Under the pieces are notes generated by a model. It was not told the origin of the DNA. It saw only the letters and a program-made list of their open reading frames with translations, and searched no databases. DNA of 64,000 nt from Lunularia cruciata (lineage: Eukaryota; Streptophyta; Marchantiopsida; Lunulariales; Lunulariaceae). Shown here one piece after another: positions 45,731-56,720 of the stretch; positions within the stretch are counted from its first letter, which is position 1; every line of letters starts with the position of its first letter. The stretch lies in NCBI GenBank assembly GCA_948567375.1, contig OX419761.1, positions 50,904,501 through 50,968,500 of the forward strand. The letters run 5' to 3'. The translations under genes and the position numbers were made by a program.

Positions 45731-46880
45731 GAAGGCCTTTTATTCCATGCGGACTAGATCTATGTTCCAGCCAAAGGTGATCTTGGACTTGTGCATCTTC
45801 AAGAAGCCCATGATTTACCAATAGTTGGTCACATGGGAGTAGACAAGACCTTGGGCACCCTCCAATGCCAATGGTGGTGGCCCAACATGACATGAGATGT
45901 TTGGGACTTTGTTTGATTGTGTGAGAGTTGTCAATGTAACAAGGCCAATAACCAGAAGCCAAGTGGACTCCTTCAGCCACTTCCCATTCCAACTACTTGT
46001 TGGTAACATGTGAGCTTAGATCTCATCACCTCCTTACCCAAGACACAACAAGGTCACACAACAATTGTGGTGTTTGTGGATAAGCTTAGTAAGCAAATCC
46101 ATTTAGCACCAATGGTTGATATTGTGGATGCTCCAGCCTTGGTGCAACTCTACTTTGATAATGTCTTCAAATATCATGGGATGCCACGTGTACTCATCTC
46201 CGACCATGATCCTTGCTTCATCAGAAAGTTTTGGCAAACACTCTTCCAACTACTTGGCACCAAGCTTGCTTTGTCCATAGCCTATTATCCTCAAACTGAT
46301 GGACAAACTGAACATGCAAATTGCACCTTGGAAGATATGCTTTGTGCCTTTGTCAACATTCACCATACCAATTGGGATCAATGTCTTGCAATTGCAAAGT
46401 TTGCATACAATAATTCTAAATATGCAAGCACAAGATTCTCTCCTTTCTTTCTCAATTTTGGCCAAGATCCGCTTGTCCCAGATTCTCTTCTTGCTCCTCC
46501 TCCATCTCAAGTCCCCCATATTTCAACCTTCTTGTCCACCATCTTTGAATCTCTCTAACAAGCCAAATCTCACCTCCTTGTTGCTCAAAATTGTCAAAAA
46601 CAATATGCGGACCATCATCGTCATGATCTCACCTTTAAAGTTGGTGATAGATTTATGTTATCCTCTAGTAATCTACCCCTCACACTTGATACCCAAGTTC
46701 ATAAATTTGCCCCTAATTGGATAGGACTTTTTGATATCACCCAAATTGTCTCTCTTGTTGCTTATTGACTTGCTTTGCCTTCTCATATGCGCATCCATCA
46801 TGTTTTTCATGTTTCCAAGTTGAAACCCTTTGTTCATAATCCTTCTTCTTTCTCCTCTTGAGTCCAACCTCCTCCTTCCC
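45731..46880 (+). pseudogene. B2 integrase
   Basis: Zinc-binding part: HLQEAHDLPIVGHMGVDKT and CESCQCNK, with two stops between. The core is open from 46010 to 46558 (182 codons) and includes SLDLITSLPK, ISDHDPCF and DGQTEHANCTLED: Asp, Asp and Glu are all present, although the usual DRGxxF context is altered. The C-terminal part (KVGDRFMLSSSNL, HVFHVSKLKP) continues after a TAA at 46556. Confidence 0.9.
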
Positions 46881-47095
46881 CAATCACTATCAATGATCAT
46901 GAGGAGTACAAAGTTGATCGTATCCTTGCACATCACCACATCTAATGAGGACGCCACCAACATACGGAGTACAAGGTTCTTTGGAAAGTGTATCCCCTTC
47001 ATGATGCCACATGGGAACCTCTTTCTCACCTCCAAAATGCACAAACGGCTATCCATGAGTTTGAAGCTTCAATGGCGACAAGGACCTCACCAACT
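46881..47095 (+). pseudogene. B2 chromodomain
   Basis: HEEYKVDRILAHHH, a frame change, then EYKVLWKVYPLHDATWEPLS and a helical tail QNAQTAIHEFEAS. The aromatic positions and the WEP end mark a chromodomain. KGYP, usual in chromoviruses, reads KVYP here. Confidence 0.82.
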
Positions 47096-47110
47096 AGCGG
47101 TGGAGGAATA

Positions 47111-47535
47111 TGTAATAGTATGGAGTTTAGCGACGTAACTAGTCATGCTAACGAAGTAGGGAATGAGCCAAATTAGCCTAGAATATTCCAAAAGCATCTA
47201 GGAAACTTCTTGGGAAGCTTCCCGACTAGTTAACTTGCGCCCCAAGCAAATAGCTTCTAGAAGGAAGCTTCTAGAAGCTTCTAACTAGCTTAGCTTGCAC
47301 GCCAAGTAGGCGGCTTCTAGAAGTAAGCTTCTTGAGAAGCTTCCTAGTTAACTTGGCTTGCACTCTAAGAAAGCAACTCAAGGAAGTTTCTTGAGAAGTT
47401 TCTCAAGGGCCTTGTATGCTACCTATAAATACCAAAGCCAAAGCTCATGCTAGGCATTTGGAGTTTTCTCTCATTCAAGTGTCCCAATGTGAGTTTCCAT
47501 TCTCCTATTTCTCTCGTCGGATTTGGTCTTTTACA
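47111..47535 (+). repeat. B2 3' LTR
   Basis: 425 bp, TGTAATAGTATGG ... GTCTTTTACA, preceded by the purine-rich GGTGGAGGAATA. TATAAATA at 47424-47431. It contains several GAAnnTTC words and two four-pentamer-class arrays. Confidence 0.93.
47264..47281 (+). promoter_or_regulatory. Four-unit candidate heat shock element (B2 3' LTR)
   Basis: GAAGCTTCTAGAAGCTTC is a perfect GAAnnTTCnnGAAnnTTC, about 145 bp upstream of TATAAATA. TTCTAGAA words flank it at 47255 and 47314. Confidence 0.55.
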
Positions 47536-47540
47536 TGAAT

Positions 47541-48889
47541 GAACCCAAAGAGCAAGATCAGACAGTAAGTGTCTTCGGGTCAGTTACATGAGCGATTAGG
47601 GGAAAGTGGATTACAAATTAAAGGCGTAGATAGTGTACTTATGCTTTCAATTATAAATCTTGATGAGGATATAGTAGAATTAGCGAAGGAATTGATAGTC
47701 ATTAGACCCAAAGTTGTTGAAGTAGGAGTACATGTGTCTTTGGAGTTGTTCTCTGAGACATTAAAGAAGAGTGGGTCAGGAGATAAAGAGTTAGATAAGG
47801 TACCTACTAATTTAATTGTGGTTCAGAGTGAAGAAGTAGAAAGAGTGAAGGAATTAGTAGAATCAAATAGCCCCAAAGAAGGAGAAGTGATAGGAAGATC
47901 ATTGGGTTTGGAAGCCAAAGAAGAGGTAGACATCAGATTGGAGTAGAAACAGTTTTGAGATATGAAGGGGCAGATATGAAGAGGTGCATTATCATTTTGG
48001 ATCTACAGGTTTGTAGAGTTGTTGTAGACTGGTATTTTTGTTAGTTAACTGTTGATTGCTCTACTATTTAAAGGGGGCATTTGCAGTGTTATTTTGTTCA
48101 GTATTCATAATTTCTGAAGATAGATAAAGAAAAGTGCTGATTTTAGTGCTCATCGCTTGAGCTTAATTCCAAGTGTCAACTTTGTATTTGCAATTGTGAG
48201 TGTTGGGAGAATTTTGAAGTGCAAGTCAGTGTGCATGTTGGATGTTGGATTCCACAACCTTGATCTTTACTTTGTATGTTTGATCTTGAGTGAAGTGCAA
48301 TCAAAGCAATGCCTTGACAAATCTAAGAGGAATTGTAGTGTTGGTAGTATTTTGCAGTTATGAGTGTAGTGCTAAGTTGATGTGAAGCAATTTTGATTGA
48401 GGAAGTTGTGCCTTCAGTGGAGGGGTGGAACACAATTTTGAGATGAAGTTGTTTTGCAATGAAGTGCCCTCTTTAGGAGAATTTGAATCATCACAATCAA
48501 GACTGTTTGGACAGTATTTGATGGAGTTGTGATTATGGGTGACAAATTGTTGTGACAAGACTATGAGACTGCTTGTTACTCTCATTTGGGTGTAGTTGCT
48601 ACATGAGAGATTAAAGACAAAATCAAGAAGGACAACATTGTGATATTTGACTTTGTATTTGACTAATTCTAAATCTTATCTCTACGGGGAAAAACTTTAC
48701 TTACTTGATTACCGCAAAAGTGATACTTGTTGGGTTTGTCACACTACTTCACAAGTGTCTTTTGTAGATATACTAGAAGTGGAAGACACAATGATTGATT
48801 GTCATAGAAGAACTTTATGAGCAATATTATCCTATTCTTCACACTTAAAGTCCACAAGATCAAAAAAGAAACTCCATTAATATTGGCTA
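47541..48889 (+). other. Right flank of B2 with an unrecognised 125-codon ORF
   Basis: The pre-insertion locus continues here. A frame at 47569-47946 encodes an acidic, Val/Glu-rich protein (GVDSVLMLSIINLDEDIVEL, KVVEVGVHVSLELFSETLKK) with no motif I know. A TATTTAAA word (48064) followed by AGGGGGCATTTGCAG looks like a core promoter, as found in plant LTRs. This may be the 3' end and LTR of another retroelement that B2 split, but I found no second LTR. Nothing is recognised from 48370 to 48889. Confidence 0.4.
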
Positions 48890-50830
48890 CAATCTTCACA
48901 CATCCCTAATTGCATCTCAAGTAAGCCAAAGTATATCTTAAGTAGACAACGCTAATTGACATGTATGCCAAGTAGACCAATCTCACTAGTAGTCTCTGAA
49001 TTACATACTATGAACACCTAATTCACTCATTATGTTGTCCTAATATGTGCATATAATATCTTGGAAAGTAGAGAGCTTACAAGTATCCTAGTAATAATAC
49101 CTATTGATTGCATCCTACATTGCTCAACCAATCTAATACTCACAATTTGTATCAAAAAATTTAGGTTCATAATTTTATCCAAACCTCATGCTTTGATGTC
49201 TTTGATATTAATGACATTGTTATGGTTTTAGTATGGAAGTTCATCACCCATTCTCTTTCATGTGTATTGTGCTCAACCAGCTATTGTATTTATGAGTCCA
49301 AGACCTCTATCTTGGTGAGCATGAGAAGTTGAGAAATTTAAGAGTGACAATGAAGCTATTTTGGGTTGGCCTACAAGGTTCACTATTACCATATAATACC
49401 AATTAAACACTCCTAATATATGAGATGAATGCTTAATATTTAAAATAAAATTAACAATAAGGTGTTGATTATGGATACCATCATAAATATATTATAGTAC
49501 TTCCTTATGTAAATGGTTTTTCCACCAAAGATGTGCAAAATATACCCAAAATCCCACTTCAGTCACACCCAACAACACAAATAGGTCTAATCTAGTCTAT
49601 ACTTAGATGTGTTGTCACTATCACCCATGTGCAAGAGTTACACATCATAAAGATATTATTCAAATTTTGTATTGGAGAAATTACATGATGAAATTGAAGA
49701 AGTTGTAGCACAAAAGTTGTCAAAATGAGATTCTACAAAACACTAACCATAGTTAGTACATATATGTCTCTAACATAGCCATCTAAAATTCACCAAATGA
49801 AGTGTTATGCATTTCAAAATTTTACACCCCCAACAAGGAAATTTTTTATGTTAATGTCTATTGGTAACTCTTGATTATTTACATTGGTAATATATCATGG
49901 TATTTATATACCTCAATGCATCACATGATGTAGATAGACTTGCATAGCAAACTTATCTCTTTTACCATGAAGTACCTCTAAAAGTTACCTACAATATTGC
50001 AACTTGTCCCATACTAATTCCCCCAAATAAATCCAACATTTATACTCTGTTCACTAGATATTACACAATAATATAGAATCTAGAGAGTTAAGATTGGATT
50101 GATTTGCTAATGGTACAAAGCCTACACTTCAAAGCTCATTGTAGAAATCATTTGCATAATATTACAACTCCTCAATGTACTCCCCAATGTAATATCCACG
50201 GTGATATAACTCTACTCATATTCCAGATTGAACTATCTTCTTTAGTATTGGAGTATGTTTTGCATGGGAGTTCTCCTCTAGTAACTCACCAAGCCAAGTC
50301 ACAATACCACCAAGTTTTGATATTAATGGTATGATTACCTATTACAATTAACTAAGATTACACACCACAAAAATATATAGGTAAGTGATATACTTGTTCT
50401 TCACATGATTGCCAATATGGCATGTATGGAACTTTGTTTGTCCAATAGTTAACATTGTTTATCATGGAGTACAACACAACTTTACTTACTAATATATTTT
50501 AAGACACCTATTACATGAATAGTACTTTGCTAAATTTTATTACAATGAGCTCCTTGTGGATGATGTTAGGTAGAACCACCTCCAAGAGATATTTGGATCT
50601 CAAAAGGACATTTTATAATATTGGTCTTCCATAATTCAAGATCAAGAACTATAACCTTTAAAAACATATGACACTAAGCACCAGAGTCTAATAAAACTCA
50701 ATGTTGTCTATATACTTTCTTAAAGGTCTAGCCAAACTTGATTTTCTATTTTGGTCATACAATAAAACAAGCCTAAGCATAAACCTAACTTGTTCAAATG
50801 CAAGTCTAATAGTGACATGTATTTGAGAAC
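48890..50830 (-). pseudogene. D2: strongly decayed second copy of element D
   Basis: Collinear with D1 15560-18240 on the same strand. Shared words include CCAAGTAGACCA (48968), ATTGGTCTTCCATAA (50620), CACCAGAGTCTAA (50679, the protease site text) and GAGATGTTTGGATCT, here AGATATTTGGATCT. The copy lacks both the solo LTR and C, and has no long frame. Many differences are C-to-T or G-to-A, making it much more AT-rich than D1. Confidence 0.82.
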
Positions 50831-53029
50831 ACCACAACCATCTTAGCAAACTAGCTAATGCACTAAAAATAATTTGACAAAAGTTGAATAAAGCCAAATA
50901 AAATCTAGAGAATATTTAACACAATTGATAAGAATAGAGGGTAATAATAAGAATAAATTCCATATGAAGATATTTAATAAAGAATTAAGAAATAATTAAT
51001 CTTGAGTCTTATTTGAAGTATTTAAAATTTGATGGAACAATATTAAAAAAATCCTTGTATTTGAAGGTAGGTGACAAAGATACCACTTATTACTATTATT
51101 TATTTGTTTTTGTTCTTCTCCACATTATATTAGAGTCTAAGTAGTTAAATTAAATTAAATAGTAATTAAAACTATATTTTTTCATATTTTAGATGGAAAA
51201 TATGGGATATACAAAATAAACCCTAGATAAAACACATGAAGAAAATGAATGAAAGTTCCTTAAAAACAAACCACCATACATAAAAGACTATAAAATAGAC
51301 AAAAAAAACTTATATTTATAGTGTACTACGTATTTTTATCATAAATACATATCAATAAAAATTAAAATAATATATGTAATATCTAATTAAAATTTCCCAA
51401 ATCTTAATCACTAAGTAAATCTTAATCACTAAATCTTAATCACTAAAAAAATGTTGTCTATCTTGTAAATTTGTATGTACTTATTTCCTTGTTTTTGGTG
51501 ACTTTCTCCAATCCTTTTCATTATGAACAAAAATTTAAGAGTTGATTTTTGTATAAAGATGTTTGTATTTGGTTTTACTTTCTATTGAATTTTAAAAAAA
51601 TGTATGTTTTTCTATATCATGTTAAAAAATAAAACACACTTTCTAGGTAAATAATTTAGCTATTATTAGAAGTATTTTTACTTACTTCTAAATATTTCTA
51701 TCATATATTTTTTCATAGAAAATCTTTCAAAGTTTTAGTAAATATAAATAAGTTTCTAGAAATGAAAATTTAATGTTTGCATTTTTTAGTTTTATGAGTG
51801 TTAACTTTTACTTTGCTATGATTTCTCCTTGTGTCTTAAATACAGGCAAAGTAACCAGACTTGTTTTAAATTAATTATATATTACAAATATTTGTATACA
51901 TAGGAATATTTTAAAAATCACCAAAGGTGTTTTAGAGCACATGAAATGTTGGAGAAACTCTAGAGTAAAATATTTCTTCTTGAATAGGAAAAGTTTAGTA
52001 TGCTTTGTAGCTACATATAACCACTTCATGACCAAATAATCAGAATTGTAATCATATCACAGATGAATCTTTATTTTTAAAATAATAGTAATTTTATTTA
52101 AGAAATTTATTAACTCTTGTACAAAATTTATTGTTAAGCATGATTTGTGCTCAACAAATTTATTTTACTAAGATATAATTCATGGTTAATTCATTTACTT
52201 ACTCTTCTGAAAAATCCTTTACCAAAAACTGTGTAAATTAAGCTCTATTATATAGCCACAAGAGGTGGAATATTTATTTTAAGTCAAGAAATTATGCTTC
52301 AATATACAATGTCTTAAATGAAATGGTTTAGAATGATTTAGAACAATTTAGATGAACTATCTGAGAAATTAATCATAATATCCAAATATTTTATAATCAA
52401 AAGTATAAATGGGATTTAAAGTATTAGTGTCATATAAGCAAAGTAAAAAACTTGTTAATTCTACAAGTTCTACATAAATTATTCTTCATGTAGATTCCTA
52501 ATCAACTCACAGCACCTTGATACTCATTTTGTTATGCTAATTACATGGTTATTTCATATTTTTTATGCCTTAGGTTTCAATAAAAAGAATCTAAGTCATA
52601 CTTATAAATAAATGTTCTCCTTTTATTTATTATGAGTAATTAAATATCTAGCTTTATGGGATATTATTTAAGCTCTATAAACATGTAAAAGTTCGTAAAC
52701 TTTATAAGTACAAGTCTTGAAGTTTTTGATATTTATAACATATTCTTATCTTGAATTGAGATACTAAATTAGAGTAATAACTAGATATATAATTTCATTC
52801 CAAATAATATAAAAACTGATTTTTTATTCAAAAATTTAAAATATTAACTAAATGGTTAAATAGGCCAAAGATTTTATCAAGTATTTGATTGACTTCTACT
52901 TACTACCTAATGACTACATTATCTAAGTCTCTAATGTTTATCTTAATATATCTTGTCAGCCAATGATGTGCTCAAAATCATAGTTGGTGTGGTTGGTGAG
53001 TTCCTTAGTTGATATAGATATATATAAGG
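50831..53029. other. AT-rich stretch, no feature seen
   Basis: Very AT-rich with A/T runs. No frame above 70 codons and no recognisable element ends, apart from a small repeat of TCTTAATCACTAA near 51402-51450. Confidence 0.5.
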
Positions 53030-53193
53030 AGTCGGCCGAGAGACACCTCCTCTTTAGTCGGAAGACATCCTTTAGTCATTATACTAATCGGACTCTATTT
53101 AAAAGAAACATAATATATATAGTCTTCTGTTCTTGTGTTCATGACTGCAGCCTACCGGGTAAAGCTTTTTCTCAATTTAGTCTAAATTCTCAC

Positions 53194-53197
<4 letters not shown>

Positions 53198-53268
<71 letters not shown>
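53198..53268. repeat. (TA)n microsatellite
   Basis: About 71 bp of uninterrupted TA. The Tyr-Ile repeat frames on both strands here are translations of it. Confidence 0.98.
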
Positions 53269-53271
<3 letters not shown>

Positions 53272-53299
53272 GAAAGCCAAATAGGATAAATAAAGGCCA

Positions 53300-55990
53300 A
53301 AAGAATAAAAAAGAAAAGATTCAATTCTCGAGGTTAAGGAATAAAACTCTAACAGGATTGATGAAGGGGTATCTCCCGACCAAAGAGGGTGTCTCCGCAC
53401 GGCACCCTATATATAGAGAGAACAAAATTTAACTTAGCGCACTTTCCATACAATTCAAGTTCATTATTATGTTAGTCGATTCCACTTTAATCAACCCTAT
53501 TGGGTAATTAAATTATTTATTTCTACTAAGAAATGATATAGATTATAATAGAGTTTTTGGAATATTTTTAATTTAATTTTCTATATATAATATTTCTTAC
53601 TAAAGCAATTTGAGATGTTGTAAGAAATACTTAGTTTGAGTAATGTTTTGTTATATTCATAATTGTAGTATCTACAACTTAACCTATATCATATTAGAAT
53701 TATATTCTAATAATATTTTCACTTTGTTCTTAAAGAAATTCAAGTATTACATTAAAATATTGCACTAATAAAGAGTGGATTATAATTAGCTAGAGTAACT
53801 TTTTCTATCTAACTTAAATCCATGACATTCTTATTTAATGCATATCATGAGATTTTATAGTAAGCTTTTAAATTAGTTGATATATTCTTGAAAGATTTCT
53901 TGGTGAAATATAATTATAAGAACTATTTATTCTAACTTTGGTGCAGTTTCAAAAATATCTTTTGAGAAAAAATTGGCAATAAATATTTAAGATTATAATC
54001 ATCCATAAGCAAAGCTACATATATTTATATCTTTTAAGTTAGAGTGAGCATGCTAAATTTCTGATATGATATTTAAAATGAAAGAGAAGTTGGATGTATA
54101 CTGATAAAAAATATATTAAACGTAAAAAATATATTAAATATGTTCAAACATTTCACCATCATATATTACTATTTATTAAAATATGGTAAAGGGAATTGAG
54201 ATCTATTAATTCACAAGAAACAGTTAAAAATAGTGGCTAATCATCTACTAAAAATAATCTAACTAACATGTTTTCTTTTGTGAGGAAATTAAAGCTAGGG
54301 TTTAGATGTCAGGATAACTTTGGACATTTCAACTACACCCCCAACTAGTTTTTGCATACTTTGACCTTCAACGAAACTCAATCTTATATTGGATTGTTCA
54401 ACACTGTTTTTTTAACTTGACTAGTTAATTGTTTATTTATCATGGTTTTAATTGCAAAATAGTATATAAGAGACTTAGGAATGCATTATTTAAGGTTATG
54501 TCGTTAGGATTTAAGGTTGAGTGAAATCATAGTAAGCCTACCTAAAACCCAATGTTTACAACTATAAATCTAACCTAAATAATATTGATAAGAAAAAATA
54601 AATAATTAAATAGATTAAAATTAGAAAATATTTATTGTTATTATCATAAAACTCATTTAGTAGCCTTTTGATCTCATAAATGTTTGATACCATACATTAT
54701 TAGATAGGTTATTGTTGACATCAAGGGCCAATGAACCAATTAAATGTAAAGTGACATCAATGGAAAACTATATTTTCAATTAATAATAAGATTTATTTTG
54801 CATACCTCCATCCAACCATCGCTATATGAATTTTTATAAATATATAAAATTAGGACCTTAAATAATAAATATTAATATTTAAACCTAAGCTTTAACTAGG
54901 GTTGTTTACCTTATTGAGTGTTGTTGAAGCTACTTTAGTCTTAGATAGCCAATGATTCTTGGCTAGCCTACTTACTTTATAGGAAGTTAACTATACCAAT
55001 AACCTACATGTTTTTTTAAAAATCATGGATTTTGAGGTTATTTCAACAACGAGATTATTTTAAGTAGGGGTCAAATATCCAAACTACAAAATACTCACCT
55101 ATGTTTATACATTCAAGGATATTTATTACTTATCATTACATCTAGATGATTAATGACTCTCAAATTAATACTAACTAGTTATTCAAAAGGTCCAAGCAAA
55201 CCTTGATATAATGCCAAATCTGTAATATTCAAGAAAGAAAAGAGACAAAAACTACTATATCTAATCCTTCACTTTAAGGATCCAAACTAATTAGACAATT
55301 CATAAGAAGACCTTTCATAATAGAAACCTAGTAGAACAAATATTTCAAGTTTAGAATTTATATCTAAGAATTCTTAGTTTTCTTCTTATCTTAAAAACTC
55401 ACACACAATTTATAGTAAATTAAAAATATATATATTTATAAGTAGACAGCCTCAAGGGTTATTTTAGTACCCAACTTAAGGTAAATTGATCTAATAAGTG
55501 ATAATAGATGGAGTTGTGACCTTAAAACTTTTACATCAGTAGTCTATAGGGTTGTTAAGAATTGTATATCATTAAAATTTCTTCTAACAAAACTGATGGA
55601 GATAATTATTTCTAAAGTTTTATCTCTATATTATCTTGAAACTTCAAAATCAAATATTCATACGAATCTGAACGCTCTAGTTAATGACGATACCTATTTT
55701 CAGGCATCCGTTGAATACTCATTTCAAAAGGACTATAAGACATTGCTTTAAAACTTTATATTTATAAGATGATATAAAACAACATTGGTGACAATCATGA
55801 TGTGTGAGATAAAGCAAAATTGTTTTCTTCTCTATTGAAAATTCTCAATCCTTCTAAAATATATATTGTGGCTTAGCCTCATTTTACTTTTTTCATCTCT
55901 CTCCCTTGTACGGCTTGATGGCCATCCTTTGTATTTTCTAAGCGGTCATCTTTTCTTCTAAAATATAAAGATAGATGTACTCGTAACCGT
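53300..55990. other. No gene seen; one TATA-like site
   Basis: 53330-53420 is less AT-rich and has CACCCTATATATAGAGAGAAC, with TATATATA at 53408, a good core-promoter shape but with no coding frame after it. The rest is AT-rich and featureless. Confidence 0.4.
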
Positions 55991-56720
55991 AACCGCTCAG
56001 CTAAATAACCTACGGACCGACAAAGTCAAAGGACGTGGGAATTTACAGCAGTGCTTAAAATCTGGGTACTCGGTGGGAATAAGCTCTCGGTACCCGGCCG
56101 TCGCAGGCTGACTGTTTCAAGACTGCCACCGTTCCCGACGCGCTTCGCGTGACCCGAGGAAGTCAAAACCGTCGTAAGGGGCTGTAGAACACCCCGGCAT
56201 ACCAGGTTGGGGGCCACCTACCCACATGGTCCAGATGCCGAGGCTGATATCGAACCTAAACACACCGGTAGTTACAGACTCTTAACATGGCTATCGCTCC
56301 AATGACGGATCGGCGGCCGCACCGACAAAGGGTCCTATTAGTCATGTTACCATCATGCATGTCACATGCTCTTCACCCATGTGATCCATGACATACCGCC
56401 TAGGTTTAGGGTTCATCACCCCTGGTGCACAGAAAGTGCTTACTGACGTGGAGCAGGGTTCCATGTCATTGTATAGCCACTTGTCATCATGAGAAGTCGG
56501 TGTGTCTGCCCTTGATCTCGCAGTTTTCTTGCATCGCTTATCTCGTATCCTTCCCCGGTACATCTTCATGATCAGGACGGCGACTTTTGCGACCCGACTA
56601 TCTTTTCAAACCAGTAATGTATTGAGGAACCCTACAATTCACCTCTTTGGCCTCTCCCTTGATGGGGTCTTCCTATACTTCATGTGTTCTATGTGGTCGT
56701 CTTATTCATGAATACCTAGC
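55991..56720. other. GC-richer island of unknown origin
   Basis: Base composition shifts sharply: CGTCGCAGGCTGACTG, CCCGACGCGCTTCGCG and GGCGGCCGCACCG occur within 350 bp, in a region that is otherwise about three-quarters AT. Many CpGs are kept, unlike in the old elements. Short frames exist on both strands (56026-56217 minus, 56342-56569 minus, 56502-56711 plus) but none is recognised. It is not rRNA as far as I can tell. Confidence 0.5.

Larger units (their letters stand above)
34122..47535 (+). mobile_element. B2: chromovirus interrupted by A2
   Basis: LTRs of 398 and 425 bp, initiator-Met primer site, gag, protease, RT, RNase H, integrase and chromodomain in normal chromovirus order, flanked by TGAAT. 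Without A2 it is about 5.6 kb. All domains contain stops or shifts. The LTRs differ by several indels and many substitutions, consistent with B2 being older than A2, which sits in it. Confidence 0.94.

Noticed and set aside
52984-53110. Repeated TCGG words (GTCGGCCGAG, TAGTCGGAAG, AATCGGACTC) as a regulatory array
   Set aside because: Irregular spacing and no matching downstream frame; not enough to call.
53197-53400. ORFs with long Tyr-Ile repeats on both strands
   Set aside because: Translations of the (TA)n microsatellite.
55991-56720. GC-rich island as rRNA or organelle DNA
   Set aside because: I see no rRNA signature text and no plastid or mitochondrial gene; origin left open.
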